Part shown: piece after piece, positions 40,074 to 49,794 of the stretch | Layout: every line of letters begins with the position of its first letter | Numbering within the stretch: position 1 is the first letter of the stretch | Source: Microbacterium dauci | GTDB lineage: Bacteria > Actinomycetota > Actinomycetes > Actinomycetales > Microbacteriaceae | Direction of reading: 5' to 3' | Length of the DNA stretch: 64,000 nucleotides | Assembly: GCF_030065535.1 (NCBI RefSeq) | Contig: NZ_JASJND010000004.1 | Location: forward strand, 248,001 to 312,000 | Notes under the pieces: model-generated | Database searches by the model: none | Seen by the model: the letters and a program-made list of their open reading frames with translations, nothing else | Told to the model about the DNA's origin: nothing | Translations under genes and position numbers: made by a program

Positions 40074-41690
40074 TCAGCGTCCGGGGAGGAAGCGGCGGAG
40101 CGCGCGGGTGGCGACCGCGAGTTCGGGGGTGCGGAACAGTGCCAGGAACCCCACGTAGACGAGCAGCGTCACGGCGCCGATGAGGGCGGCGCCGAGGAAG
40201 CCGAGGAAGCCGTTCGTCGTCGTCCACCCGTCCACGCCACCGGCGAGCAAGAAGAGACCGAGACCGACCAGGGCAGCCGGGACGGCGGCGACCACGAAGA
40301 CGGCGATGCCACGACCCGCGTGTGCGAGCCCCAGCCGACCGAGACGACGCCGGAGCAGTGTCACCGCGAGTGCGAACTGCACGATGTTCGCCACCGACTG
40401 ACCGAGTGCGATCACCGGCGCGAGCCAGACGAGCGGCAGGACGTCGTTGGCGGCCAGGATGCCGGCGGTCGTCGCGCTGGCGATGACGAGGATCGACTGG
40501 ACGAGCGTGTAGAAGAACGGTGTCCGCGTGTCTTTCAGTGCGTAGAACGTGCGCTGGACACCGAACTGGAACGACAGCGGGAGGAGCGCGACGAGGTATG
40601 CGGCGAGGACGGCGGCGAACGCCACCGCGGCATCCGGGCTGTCGGTGAAGACACGGGCGAGCGGCACGATCGCGGCGAGCATTGCAGCGAGCACACCAAC
40701 CATGAAGACGCCGACGGTGCGCGTGAGGGAGCTCAGGTCGGCCGTCACCGCTTCGGTCCGGCCCTCCGCCACGTGCTCGCTGAGCTGCGTGTAGTACGGG
40801 GTGCCGAGCGAGAGCACGATCACGCTGAACGGCAACATGAACAGGAGCCACGCGTACTGGAGAGTCGCGTTGGCGGCGGCCTCTCCCGACGCCAGGCCCA
40901 CCACGTACACCTGGAAGGCACCGGCGATCTGTCCGACGACGACCATGAGGAATGTCCACCCGGCGAGACGACCGATGTCGCGGAGTCCGATCCCGCGCCA
41001 CTGGAAGTCAGGCCTGACGTGCAGGCCCGCGCGACGCCAGAACAGGAACAGGATGAGCGCCTGCACGACGATGCCGGCTGTCGCGGTGCCACCCATGAGC
41101 GCGACCATCTCGGGGGTCCACCCGGATGCCGAGCGCCACGGTCCGAACAGCCAGATGAACGCTACAAAGCCGATGATCGAGACGATGTTGTTGACGATCG
41201 GCGCGAAGGCGAACGGACCGAAGATGCGCCGCGCGTTCAAGACTTCGCCGACGAGCGCGTACAGCCCGTAGAACAGGAGCTGCGGGAGACACCAGTACGC
41301 GAGGGCGAGCGTGAGCGCCTTGCCCTCGGGCGAGAACTCGCCACCGTAGATCTGCACCAGGACGGGGGCCGCCACGACCGCGAGCCCGGTCACGGCGGTG
41401 AGCACGACGAAGCCCAGCGTGAGGAGCTTCGAGACGAAGGCGCTGCCACCGTCGGTGTGCGTCTTCACGGCCTTGACGATCTGCGGCACGATGACGCCAG
41501 CAAGCAGGCCCGACGACACCAGGGTGTACACGGAATTGGGGAGCTGGTTGGCGACGGAGAACGCGTCGGCGGCGCGTCCGCCGACGACCGGGAGCGCGGC
41601 GGTCAGGACGATGTTGCGGACCAGGCCGGTCAGCCGCGAGGCAAGGGTGCCGGCGGCGACGGTCGCGCTCGCCTTACCCAGCCCGGCCAT
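40074..41690 (-). CDS. murJ: Lipid II flippase MurJ
   Basis: A 538-residue MATE-type flippase that moves lipid II across the membrane. About 14 helices; the N-terminal signature ASRLTGLVRNIVLTAALP and the family loop LIFTLVQ-type region are present. It lacks the C-terminal pseudokinase and extracellular domains of mycobacterial MviN. Its first 17 bases overlap the upstream DUF6049 gene, so the two are coupled. Confidence 0.95.
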   Translation of the reverse strand: MAGLGKASATVAAGTLASRLTGLVRNIVLTAALPVVGGRAADAFSVANQLPNSVYTLVSSGLLAGVIVPQIVKAVKTHTDGGSAFVSKLLTLGFVVLTAVTGLAVVAAPVLVQIYGGEFSPEGKALTLALAYWCLPQLLFYGLYALVGEVLNARRIFGPFAFAPIVNNIVSIIGFVAFIWLFGPWRSASGWTPEMVALMGGTATAGIVVQALILFLFWRRAGLHVRPDFQWRGIGLRDIGRLAGWTFLMVVVGQIAGAFQVYVVGLASGEAAANATLQYAWLLFMLPFSVIVLSLGTPYYTQLSEHVAEGRTEAVTADLSSLTRTVGVFMVGVLAAMLAAIVPLARVFTDSPDAAVAFAAVLAAYLVALLPLSFQFGVQRTFYALKDTRTPFFYTLVQSILVIASATTAGILAANDVLPLVWLAPVIALGQSVANIVQFALAVTLLRRRLGRLGLAHAGRGIAVFVVAAVPAALVGLGLFLLAGGVDGWTTTNGFLGFLGAALIGAVTLLVYVGFLALFRTPELAVATRALRRFLPGR

Positions 41691-43797
41691 CGGACCGCAC
41701 CACCCCTCGACGTCGGCGTCGCACCGTTCGGACGACGCCGAAGACCAGCAGCGCGGTCACGAGCACGCTCAGCGCGATCATCGCGAACGACTCCCACTCG
41801 GCCTGCACCTCGACGGCATAGGTCTGTCGATCGCCGAGTTGGATGCCGGTAGGGGTGCGCAGCTGCAGGTCGATGGACGAGCGGCCGCTGCCGACGAGTG
41901 CCTCGACCGGCACCTGGACGCGCGCGGTCTGCTCGCCGCCGACGGTGACGGGGGTGGAGCGCTGCACGACGAGCCGCGCGTCGTTCGGCACAGTGAGGAG
42001 TTCGACCGTCGCGGGCCACGGGAGGTCGTTGCGGACGGTGAACTGCAGCGCGGCGTTGGATCCGGCGAGCAGGATGTCCTGCCCCGGGATGAGCGCGACG
42101 CCGTCCGACCACGTGTCGATGCGCTCCTGATGCGCCGTCGCCGCGTCGGTCCAGGTGTCGGGCGTGCGCAGCCACGCGTTGCCGAGCAACTGCAGGACGG
42201 TGGCGCGCTCGTTCGACAGCAACAGGTCGGGATCTTCGAGGACGCTCGCGATCTGCTCCAGGTCGGGCGCGGCATCCAGGTATGCGGAGAGGGTCTCGAC
42301 ACGATCGGCATCCGGAGCGATCTCGTCGAGCGTCACGCGCGCCGGCGTCGTCTCCGCCAGTGCGTCCAAGCCGACCGCGAGCCGCGAGGGGAAGCCGGCG
42401 ACGGCGAGGATGCTCTCGCGCATGGCCTCGCTCGACCGCCCTTCGGCGCGGTCGAGCGTCACGAGCAGGGGAGCGCTGTCGTCGAGTGTCGAGCGCGCCG
42501 TCAACGCGGCGAGCAGCGCCGCTCGGTCGACCGGGGACGTCGTCGACGAGGCGTCTTGCAGTGCGGTCGAGACCTCATCGTCGTAGACGAGGAGGTCGGC
42601 GCTGCCACCGACAGCCCGTGCCGCAGCATCGCCACGCGTGATGACGGATGACGGCAGCAGGGTGAGTGCGGCGTCGTCTTCGTCGGCCAGTGCCGCCGCG
42701 ACCTCCGCGCCGGCGGTGCCCGTGGCCGGCCAGTAGACCGACGAACGGGTGGCGCCGACATCGAGGAGCTCCTCAGCCGTCGGCAGTTCGGTGACACCGG
42801 GCGTCGGACTCGGCGTGGCATCCGCTTCGGCCGACGCGAAGTTCGCGGCGTCGAGGTACGGCGCAAACGTCGTCATCTCGAGCGGCGTGCTCACCCCGGC
42901 GCCGATCTGCGTCGCGAGGTCGGCATCGCCATACTGCAGCGAGAACCGCTCGTTCGGCAGCGCCATGAGCTGCTCGAGCCACGTGACCGCTTCGGCCGGT
43001 GCCGCCGTTCCGAGCGCGCGGATGGATGCCACGATCGCGGGATCGACCGCGAGGATCGCGGGCGTCGCGGTGACCGCGTCGAGCTGGGCCCGGAGTTCGC
43101 CGTCGGCACCGGTCAGCTCGGCGAGGGCGTCGCCACCCAGGAGTCCGGTGGAGATTGCACCGGCGGTGATCGGCACGATCACGCCGATCGGCGCGGTGCC
43201 GCTCGCACTGCGCGGCAGCACGATCACGCTGCGGGCGACCACCCGTTCGCCGTCCGTCTCGTACGTCGCACGGATCGGGTAGATGCCGTTCGACAGGTCG
43301 TCGAGCCCAGCGTCCGAGGCATCCACGGCGATCGTCTGCGCGTCTTCGCTCTGCCCGGGGATCTCGTCGGTCTCAGCGGTCGACACTTCGATGAACGAGC
43401 CCGCGGCGGTGCCGCTCTCGAGCCACGTGTCGAGCGCCGCCTCCGAGGTCAGCCCCCGAGCGCCCCGTTCGATGGTCACCTCCCCGGCCGCGAGCGGGTC
43501 GGGGCCGGGGTTCGCGGTCGACAGCGAGAGCACGAGCTGCTGCGTCGTGGAGACGACACCCTGATTCGCCGGCGCCATCGAGAACGACACCTCGGGAACG
43601 GCAGCCTCGTCGTCGGTCGCGGCTGCCGCCGGGAGCGGAGCGAGCAGGAGCGCGCTCGCGACCACGGCGCCGACCCAACGAGCCAGGCGCCCGCCTGCGC
43701 CGATGCGCGACGGGACCGGCGCGGTGGCGCGTCCCGTGGCAGGCGAGGAGAAGGTCATGGCGAGGTCGTTTTCCTGGGCGATACGGGACCGCACCAT
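41674..43797 (-). CDS. DUF6049-family secreted membrane-anchored protein
   Basis: A 707-residue protein found upstream of murJ across Actinobacteria. The signal segment WVGAVVASALLLAPLPAAAA lies near residues 41-60, then a large extracytoplasmic part and one C-terminal helix (SFAMIALSVLVTALLVFGVV) with a basic tail (RTVRRRRRG). Role unknown; position suggests cell-wall precursor export. The ATG at 43797 is supported by TAGAAT on minus (43811-43806), nine bases before. An ATG 13 codons later would shorten the long n-region. Confidence 0.8.
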   Translation of the reverse strand: MVRSRIAQENDLAMTFSSPATGRATAPVPSRIGAGGRLARWVGAVVASALLLAPLPAAAATDDEAAVPEVSFSMAPANQGVVSTTQQLVLSLSTANPGPDPLAAGEVTIERGARGLTSEAALDTWLESGTAAGSFIEVSTAETDEIPGQSEDAQTIAVDASDAGLDDLSNGIYPIRATYETDGERVVARSVIVLPRSASGTAPIGVIVPITAGAISTGLLGGDALAELTGADGELRAQLDAVTATPAILAVDPAIVASIRALGTAAPAEAVTWLEQLMALPNERFSLQYGDADLATQIGAGVSTPLEMTTFAPYLDAANFASAEADATPSPTPGVTELPTAEELLDVGATRSSVYWPATGTAGAEVAAALADEDDAALTLLPSSVITRGDAAARAVGGSADLLVYDDEVSTALQDASSTTSPVDRAALLAALTARSTLDDSAPLLVTLDRAEGRSSEAMRESILAVAGFPSRLAVGLDALAETTPARVTLDEIAPDADRVETLSAYLDAAPDLEQIASVLEDPDLLLSNERATVLQLLGNAWLRTPDTWTDAATAHQERIDTWSDGVALIPGQDILLAGSNAALQFTVRNDLPWPATVELLTVPNDARLVVQRSTPVTVGGEQTARVQVPVEALVGSGRSSIDLQLRTPTGIQLGDRQTYAVEVQAEWESFAMIALSVLVTALLVFGVVRTVRRRRRGVVRSDGRAG

Positions 43798-43875
43798 CGG
43801 GAGCGATTCTAGGGCGCACTGCCTGTGGAACCCCCGACCTCAGCGGTGCGCCCCCGCGAGCGGTTGAATGGGACC

Positions 43876-45399
43876 GTGCCCGATCTCCCCGCCATCGACT
43901 CCGCGCTCGTCGCCGCCCTCCGCACCGACCTCGCCGCGGCCGACTTCACTGCCGACGCCGTCCGCGTCGCGTGGGGGCCGGTCGCCGACGCCGCGACCGG
44001 ACGCGGCCTGCTCGGTCCGGCGCTGCGCGCCCTCGAGGGGCGCACCGACCCGCTCGCCGTGCTCGCGCGGTCGTTGTACCTCGGGGGCGCGGCATCCGTC
44101 GCCGACATGGATGCCGCGCTGCCGACCACCGGCGCACGAGGGCTGGCCGCGCTCGGCCTCGTTCGGATCGACGGGGACGAGGTCACCCCGACGGTGCTGC
44201 TGCGACCGCAGGACATGACGGACGCCGACGGCGACACCCAGTGGTGGGTCGCGAGCGACCTCGACGAGGCCGCGCTCGGCGGTGCGCTGCCGACCGGCCA
44301 CGTACTCGGTGTCGGCGGCGCCTCGCTGACGCTCGCCGGGCTGCAGCTGACCACGCCCGCTCGTCGCGTGCTCGACCTGGGGACGGGGTGCGGCATCCAA
44401 GCACTGCGTGCACGACGTGCGGCACCGCAGGTCATCGCGACCGACGTCTCGGCGCGGGCGCTGTGGTTCACCGAGCTCAACGTCGCGCTGAACGACCTCG
44501 GCGGCGTCGAGACGAGACTCGGCAGCCTCTTCGAGCCGGTCGCCGGGGAGCAGTTCGACCGCGTCGTCTCGAACCCGCCGTTCGTCATCACGCCGCGCGT
44601 GGCCGGCGTCCCCGAGTACGAGTACCGCGACGCGGGCTTCGCGGGCGACGACCTCGTGTCAGCGTTCGTCCGCGGCGTCGGCGACGTGCTCATCCCGGGC
44701 GGCACCGCGCAGCTGCTCGGCAACTGGGAGTACCGCGGCGGCGGTGACGGTCTCGATCGCGTGCGCGGCTGGGTCGCGGCATCCGCTGTCCCGCTCGACG
44801 CGTGGATCGTGGAACGCGAGCAGCTCGACCCGCTCGCGTATGCCGAGCTCTGGGTGCGCGACGGCGGCACGGTGCCCGGCAGCCCCGAGTACGCGCGGCT
44901 CATCGAGGCGTGGCTCGCCGATTTCGCCGCGCGCGGCGTGACGGCGATCGGCTTCGGCTACCTGCTGCTGCGCCGGACGCCGATCGGGATGCCACCCCTC
45001 GCCCGCTACGAGCGGATCGGTCAGCCCGTCGCGGGCGCCCTCGGCCCGCACCTCGGCGAGGCGCTCGGCGCGTGGGACCGGCTCGGGCTGCTCGACGACG
45101 AGGCGCTCGCCGCGTCGACCGTGATCGTGGCGGGCGACGTCACCGAGGCGCGACACCACCGCCCCGGTGACGAGGACCCGACGGTCATCGAGCTGCGGCA
45201 GGGCGGCGGGTTCGCCCGCGTGCTTGACGTCGACCCCGCGCTCGCGGCGCTCGTCGGGGCATCCGACGGCGACCTCCCCGTCGGCGTGCTCATCGACGCG
45301 ATCGCCGACCTGCTCGACGCGGATGCCGCCGCGCTCCGCGCCGACCTCCTCCCGCGCGTGCGCGAGCTCGTCTTCACCGGGTTCCTGCGGTTGGCCTGA
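43876..45399 (+). CDS. SAM-dependent methyltransferase with NPPF motif (DUF7059-type)
   Basis: A 507-residue protein. The N-terminal third (about 1-150) matches the DUF7059-type extension found before this methyltransferase. The catalytic domain has the SAM motif VLDLGTGCGIQALRARR, ATDVSARAL, and SNPPFVITP, the NPPF motif of N-methyltransferases acting on amino groups of RNA, DNA or protein. A long C-terminal region follows. The substrate is unknown; HemK-like or RNA MTases are candidates. The GTG at 43876 follows TTGAAT (43864-43869) by seven bases. Confidence 0.8.
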   Translation: MPDLPAIDSALVAALRTDLAAADFTADAVRVAWGPVADAATGRGLLGPALRALEGRTDPLAVLARSLYLGGAASVADMDAALPTTGARGLAALGLVRIDGDEVTPTVLLRPQDMTDADGDTQWWVASDLDEAALGGALPTGHVLGVGGASLTLAGLQLTTPARRVLDLGTGCGIQALRARRAAPQVIATDVSARALWFTELNVALNDLGGVETRLGSLFEPVAGEQFDRVVSNPPFVITPRVAGVPEYEYRDAGFAGDDLVSAFVRGVGDVLIPGGTAQLLGNWEYRGGGDGLDRVRGWVAASAVPLDAWIVEREQLDPLAYAELWVRDGGTVPGSPEYARLIEAWLADFAARGVTAIGFGYLLLRRTPIGMPPLARYERIGQPVAGALGPHLGEALGAWDRLGLLDDEALAASTVIVAGDVTEARHHRPGDEDPTVIELRQGGGFARVLDVDPALAALVGASDGDLPVGVLIDAIADLLDADAAALRADLLPRVRELVFTGFLRLA

Positions 45400-45429
45400 G
45401 GCGTCGGGGCGTCGCCGCCGCGCGCGACC

Positions 45430-45496
45430 ACAACTCAGGCTGTTTCAGCGTGTTCGGGCTGTTCATCGCGGTCGCGACGCGTTCTGCCTGAGTTGT
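45430..45496. repeat. Intergenic inverted repeat
   Basis: ACAACTCAGGC (45430-45440) and GCCTGAGTTGT (45486-45496) form a perfect 11-bp inverted repeat enclosing 45 bases. It lies in the 287-base gap after the methyltransferase. It could terminate that gene or belong to a dispersed palindrome family; a genome-wide search would tell. Confidence 0.6.
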
Positions 45497-45533
45497 GCGC
45501 CGGTCGACCTCGTACGTCGCCCCGGCGCGCGAA

Positions 45534-45604
45534 TGCAATGGACCCGGTCCGACATTCCGGGAGATGGATGCCGCTGCCCTGCGTGTTGCGCGGCATCCAT
45601 TGCA
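45534..45604. repeat. Nested intergenic palindrome before pcnA
   Basis: An 11-bp perfect stem ATGGATGCCGC (45564-45574) / GCGGCATCCAT (45590-45600) with a 15-base loop competes with an outer pairing of TGCAATGGA (45534-45542) with TCCATTGCA (45596-45604). The stems contain the genome-typical GGATGCC word. No coding sequence is seen from 45400 to 45686. Confidence 0.55.
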
Positions 45605-45686
45605 ATCGTGCTTGGCGACCCGCTCGGTCCACCGCGGACCCGGCACACCACGGGGCAGCGTCGCGGCCGCCGATAAACTCGGAGGC

Positions 45687-47114
45687 ATGCTGAACATGGT
45701 CGACGGTCTCGCGCGCCTGGGGGCGCTGGCCGAGTCGCCGGTCACCGCGGCGCTCGGCCGCGCGTTCGCCGACGCGGGCTTCGAGCTCGCGGTCGTGGGC
45801 GGCCCCGTGCGCGACGCGCTCCTCGGCCGCCCGACGAACGACCTCGACTACACGACGAACGCCCGTCCGGACGACATCCTGCGCATCGCGAAGCCGCTCG
45901 CGACGGCGACGTGGGACATCGGCCGCGCCTTCGGCACCATCGGCGCGAAGGTGCAGGGCGAGCAGGTCGAGATCACCACGTACCGCGCCGACAGCTACGA
46001 CGGGGTCACCCGCAAGCCCACCGTCGCGTTCGGCGAGACGCTCGAAGAAGACCTGCTGCGCCGCGACTTCACGGTCAACGCGATGGCGCTCCGTGTGCCC
46101 GGCCCCTCGCTCGTCGACCCCACCGGCGGTGTCGAAGACCTCGTCGCGGGCACGCTCCGCACCCCGACCGACCCCGACGTCAGCTTCGGCGACGACCCGC
46201 TGCGCATGCTCCGAGCGGCGCGCTTCGCGAGCCAGCTCGGCATGGACGTCGCGGACGCCACCGTCGACGCGATGGAACGCCTCGCGCCGACGCTCGACAT
46301 CGTGAGCCCCGAGCGCATCCAGGGCGAGCTGGTGAAGCTCCTCCAGGCCGGGGCGCCGGATCGCGGCATCCGTCTGCTCGTCGACACCGGACTGATGGGG
46401 CGCTTCCTGCCCGAGGTCCCCGCGCTGCGCCTCGAGGTCGACGAGCACCACCACCACAAGGACGTGTACGAGCACTCGCTGACGGTGCTGACGCAGACCA
46501 TCGACCTCGAAGGCGCGCGTCACCCGGATGCCGCGCCCGACGTCACCCTGCGACTGGCGGCGCTGCTGCACGACATCGGTAAGCCGGCGACCCGCAAGCT
46601 CGAGCGTGGCGGCGCGGTGAGCTTCCACCACCACGACGTCAAGGGTGCGCGGATGGCGCGCAAGCGCCTGCAGGCGTTGCGCTTCGACGGTGCGACGATC
46701 GACGCCGTCGCGCAGCTCATCGAGCAGCACCTGCGGTTCTTCGGGTACTCCGAGGGTGCCTGGACCGACTCGGCCGTGCGGCGCTACGTCCGCGATGCGG
46801 GTGAGCAGCTCGAGCGGCTGCACATCCTGACCCGCGCCGACGTGACGACCCGCAATAAGCGCAAGGCGAACCGCCTGCGCACGGCGTACGACGACATCGA
46901 GGCGCGCATCGCGCAGCTCGCCGAGCAGGAGGAGCTCGACGCCATGCGCCCCGAGCTCGACGGCAACCGCATCCAGGAGCTGCTCGGCATCGGCCCCGGC
47001 CGCGAGGTCGGCGAGGCGTACCGGTTCCTGCTCGAGATTCGCCTCGACGAGGGCGTCATCGGACCGGATGCCGCCGAGCGGCGCCTCCTCGATTGGTGGG
47101 CTGCCCGGGGCTGA
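45687..47114 (+). CDS. pcnA: CCA tRNA nucleotidyltransferase
   Basis: Adds or repairs the 3' CCA end of tRNAs; here tRNA-Ala and tRNA-Ile lack an encoded CCA. The 475-residue protein has the nucleotidyltransferase core VVGGPVRDALLGR (38-49) with catalytic DLDY (Asp52, Asp54), RRDFTVNAMA, and a C-terminal HD phosphohydrolase domain with LLHDIGKP. The ATG at 45687 follows TAAACT (45674-45679) by eight bases, with GGAGG between; the message may be leaderless. Confidence 0.94.
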   Translation: MLNMVDGLARLGALAESPVTAALGRAFADAGFELAVVGGPVRDALLGRPTNDLDYTTNARPDDILRIAKPLATATWDIGRAFGTIGAKVQGEQVEITTYRADSYDGVTRKPTVAFGETLEEDLLRRDFTVNAMALRVPGPSLVDPTGGVEDLVAGTLRTPTDPDVSFGDDPLRMLRAARFASQLGMDVADATVDAMERLAPTLDIVSPERIQGELVKLLQAGAPDRGIRLLVDTGLMGRFLPEVPALRLEVDEHHHHKDVYEHSLTVLTQTIDLEGARHPDAAPDVTLRLAALLHDIGKPATRKLERGGAVSFHHHDVKGARMARKRLQALRFDGATIDAVAQLIEQHLRFFGYSEGAWTDSAVRRYVRDAGEQLERLHILTRADVTTRNKRKANRLRTAYDDIEARIAQLAEQEELDAMRPELDGNRIQELLGIGPGREVGEAYRFLLEIRLDEGVIGPDAAERRLLDWWAARG

Positions 47115-47132
47115 GCCCTTGCACGCGGCGGG

Positions 47133-47330
47133 TCACTCCCCGTCCGGCTCGAACACGGTCTCGATCGTCGTCTCGAACAGGCGGGCGATGCGGAACGCGA
47201 GCGGCAGGCTGGGGTCGAAGCGCCCGCGTTCGATGGAGATGATCGTCTGGCGCGAGACGCCGAGCTCGTCGGCGAGGCGCTGCTGCGACCAGCCGCGGGC
47301 CTGACGGAGTGCGGGCAGGGAGTTCAGCAC
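47133..47330 (-). CDS. Small XRE-family transcriptional regulator
   Basis: A 65-residue single helix-turn-helix protein: LPALRQARGWSQQRLADELGVSRQTIISIERGRFDPSL, then FRIARLFETTIETVFEPDGE. It belongs to the YozG/short XRE group usually paired with a membrane protein. It starts with GTG two bases after the upstream gene. It probably controls its own operon through the palindrome at 47834-47848. Confidence 0.88.
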   Translation of the reverse strand: MLNSLPALRQARGWSQQRLADELGVSRQTIISIERGRFDPSLPLAFRIARLFETTIETVFEPDGE

Positions 47331-47332
47331 GC

Positions 47333-47809
47333 TCAGCCCCGACGTCGCGCGATCAGATAGCGGATGCCGCAGCTGCCCATCGCGACGACGAGCACGCCGA
47401 TCAGGGCGATCAGCATGTCGACGCGGATGCTGGTGATGGCGAAGAACGCCGTGCCGAGGCCCGTGATCAGTAGCGTGTCCGAGAACGCGCCCTGCGCGGC
47501 CTTGTCGTACCAGGCGCCCTCGATGGACTCCTCGGGGCGGTCGATCGCGCCGCGGATGGTCTCGCGATCGACGAGGAACGCCCACACCAGGCCGACGAGC
47601 GCCGGCAGGGTGACGACGGTGAAACCGATCCCGACGATGAACGGCGGGGTGGGGGCGTTCCACATCGCGCCGGCGGTGGCGCCGACCGCGACGGCGAGCA
47701 CGAGGCCGGCCGGGATCGCGATCGCCATCGCTGGGGTGCGGCTGCCGCCGCGCAGGCGGCCCCATCGCGTGCGGTCGAGCTGTGGCGCGGTGTCGCCGAT
47801 GCCGGCCAT
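47333..47809 (-). CDS. Four-helix membrane protein paired with the XRE regulator
   Basis: A 158-residue protein with four membrane segments (AMAIAIPAGLVLAVAVGATAGAM; FIVGIGFTVVTLPALVGLVWAF; DTLLITGLGTAFFAI; MLIALIGVLVVAMGSCGIRYL). No family is assigned. GGAGGA precedes the ATG by five bases. It is first in a two-gene operon with the regulator; such pairs often respond to envelope or growth signals, but nothing here shows the signal. Confidence 0.75.
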   Translation of the reverse strand: MAGIGDTAPQLDRTRWGRLRGGSRTPAMAIAIPAGLVLAVAVGATAGAMWNAPTPPFIVGIGFTVVTLPALVGLVWAFLVDRETIRGAIDRPEESIEGAWYDKAAQGAFSDTLLITGLGTAFFAITSIRVDMLIALIGVLVVAMGSCGIRYLIARRRG

Positions 47810-47833
47810 GATGTCCTCCGATATGTCAAGGTC

Positions 47834-47848
47834 GCTTTACTGTAAAGC
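47834..47848. promoter_or_regulatory. Operator-like palindrome of the XRE/membrane operon
   Basis: GCTTTACTGTAAAGC is a perfect 7+1+7 palindrome. On minus its centre contains TACAGT, a good -10 hexamer 30 bases before the operon start, so a bound repressor would block initiation. The local XRE protein is the obvious candidate. Confidence 0.65.
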
Positions 47849-47887
47849 AACCTCGACACAGACGGAACGATCGGCGCAAGGCCGTCG

Positions 47888-48280
47888 TCAAAGGCGTCGC
47901 GCTGCGGTGAGGTCGATGACGAAGAGCGCGGCGCCCTGAAGGACGATCGCGAGACCGTGTCCGCGGGCATCCGCCCGGCTCAGGCGCCCCCCGAACGAGG
48001 GCGTACGCGCCGCGAGGTGGGCGCCGGTGGCGACGTAACCGACGTCGAGCGCCGCGTTCACCAAGAGGATGCGGCGCAGCATCCGCTTCTTCGGGACGCC
48101 GCCCTGTCGTCGGGTGAACTCCGCGAGGGCGACGTCGATCGCCCCCCACATCAGGTTCTGCAGACCGAACGCGCGGGTGCGCGGGAACAGCGCGAGGGCG
48201 CCGCCGATGACGACGGATGCCGTGCCCCACCGCGTCAGGCGGCGGACGACGACGGCGGCGACGGTCCTCGTGGAGCTCAT
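47888..48280 (-). CDS. Small membrane protein, unassigned
   Basis: A 130-residue protein with three or four membrane segments: TASVVIGGALALF, FGLQNLMWGAIDVALAEF, ILLVNAALDVGYVATGAHLA and AIVLQGAALFVIDLTAARRL. A basic loop GGVPKKRMLRR follows the second. No family is named. The ATG at 48280 was chosen because the hydrophobic domain starts there; the frame extends far upstream antisense to the regulator gene. It is followed by no clear terminator. Confidence 0.65.
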   Translation of the reverse strand: MSSTRTVAAVVVRRLTRWGTASVVIGGALALFPRTRAFGLQNLMWGAIDVALAEFTRRQGGVPKKRMLRRILLVNAALDVGYVATGAHLAARTPSFGGRLSRADARGHGLAIVLQGAALFVIDLTAARRL

Positions 48281-48469
48281 GGCTTCATCATCGCCCGGCG
48301 GCGGGGCCCCCGGGGCCGTTCGCCTTTCACGATCTGCCGCCGGCGACGGCGTGTCGTGACGGGCGAGGGCGGGTGGTCGCCTCGCCGCGGGCCGCCGCCG
48401 CCCTGTCGCTCGGGGGGCACGCCGATCTAGACTGACCGGCACCGCTCCTTCGACGATGATCGGAGCCCC

Positions 48470-49783
48470 ATGAGCTCGCCGTGGTCCGCCCGGGTCGAGG
48501 TCGCGCCCGCCACCTCGCGCCTGTTGATCGAGCGCGCGCACGAGGAGCTGCTCGCCGGGAACGCCGGCGACCCGCGACTCGAGGACGTCCGGCCGCTGGT
48601 CCGGGAATCGTGGCGCCGGTCGCTGGCCTCGGATGCCGCCGCCGAAGGGCTCCCACGCCTCGACATGACGGCCGACGAACTCGACGCCTACCGGCGGGCG
48701 CACCCGCTCGCAAGCGTCATGGAGATGGTGCGATCGCTCCTGCTGCCCGGTTCCGCCGAGGACTCGGGTGTCATCGTCGCGGTCGGGGACGCCTCGGGTC
48801 GCCTCCTGTGGGTCGAGGGCGACCGCGGGGTGCGCACCCTCACCGGCGACATGGGGTTCGTCGCCGGCGCGGACTGGGCCGAGGCATCCGTCGGCACGTC
48901 GGCGCCCGGTACGGCGCTCGCGCTCGACCGGGCGGTGCAGATCCGGCAGGCCGAGCACTTCAACCGCTTCGTGCAGCCGTGGTCGTGCACCGCGGCGCCG
49001 GTCCACGACCCCGAGACCCGGCGCCTGCTCGGGGTGATCGACGTCACCGGCGGCAGCGAGGCCGTCACGCCGCAGGCCCAACTCCTCGTCGACGCGACGG
49101 CGCGCGCCATCGAGAGCGAGCTGCTCGTCGGACGGCTGCGCTCCCGCGCCGAGGCGCCCCGGCGCCGAGCCCTCCGCGCCGCGACCGTCCGGCACGCGAC
49201 CCTGCGGGTGCTGGGGCGCGACCGGGCGCTGCTCGAGACGGAGGGGGATGCCGCGGCATCCGTCGTCGAGCTCAGCGCACGACACGCGGAGATCCTGCTC
49301 ATGCTCGCCAGCCATCGCGAAGGCCTGTCGGCCGAGGCGCTCGCCGATCTCGTCTACGGCGAGCCCGCGGTCGAGACCCTGCGACCCGAGATGGTGCGCC
49401 TGCGCAGGGTGCTCGAGAAGCAGGCGCCGCAGCTCGTGCCGCTCTCGCGCCCGTACCGGCTGCCCGCGGAGCTCGAGACCGACGTTCAGCACGTCGTGTC
49501 GCTGCTCGACCGCGGGGCGCACCGCGTCGCGCTCGCCGCGTACACCGGGCCGGTGCTGCCGGACTCCGTCGCGCCCGGGGTGGAGGAGCTGCGCACGTCG
49601 GTGCGGGCCACCCTGCGCGAGACGATGATCGGCGAAGCCGGCGTCGAAGCGCTGCTCGCCTACGCCGACAGCGCCGACGGACGGGAGGATGCCGAGGTGC
49701 TCCGGCTCTGCCTGCGCATGCTGCCGCCGCGCTCGCCGCGTCGCCCCGGGCTCGTCGCCCGGCTCGAGGCCCTCACCGCCTGA
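48470..49783 (+). CDS. GAF-domain transcriptional regulator of the aldehyde dehydrogenase
   Basis: A 437-residue regulator. The N-terminal part ([14 protein letters not shown] then [42 protein letters not shown]) is the AcoR-like GAF sensor. The sigma-54 AAA+ domain is missing. Instead a winged-helix region follows ([31 protein letters not shown] and [14 protein letters not shown]). This is the actinobacterial form found beside ExaC-type aldehyde dehydrogenases. TAGACT at 48428-48433 is a likely -10; GGAG precedes the ATG. Confidence 0.85.
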   Translation: MSSPWSARVEVAPATSRLLIERAHEELLAGNAGDPRLEDVRPLVRESWRRSLASDAAAEGLPRLDMTADELDAYRRAHPLASVMEMVRSLLLPGSAEDSGVIVAVGDASGRLLWVEGDRGVRTLTGDMGFVAGADWAEASVGTSAPGTALALDRAVQIRQAEHFNRFVQPWSCTAAPVHDPETRRLLGVIDVTGGSEAVTPQAQLLVDATARAIESELLVGRLRSRAEAPRRRALRAATVRHATLRVLGRDRALLETEGDAAASVVELSARHAEILLMLASHREGLSAEALADLVYGEPAVETLRPEMVRLRRVLEKQAPQLVPLSRPYRLPAELETDVQHVVSLLDRGAHRVALAAYTGPVLPDSVAPGVEELRTSVRATLRETMIGEAGVEALLAYADSADGREDAEVLRLCLRMLPPRSPRRPGLVARLEALTA

Positions 49784-49794
49784 CGGGTCGTTCC

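Noticed and set aside
45430-45604. CRISPR-like array
   Set aside because: Only two unrelated palindromes are present, with no regularly spaced direct repeats and no cas genes.
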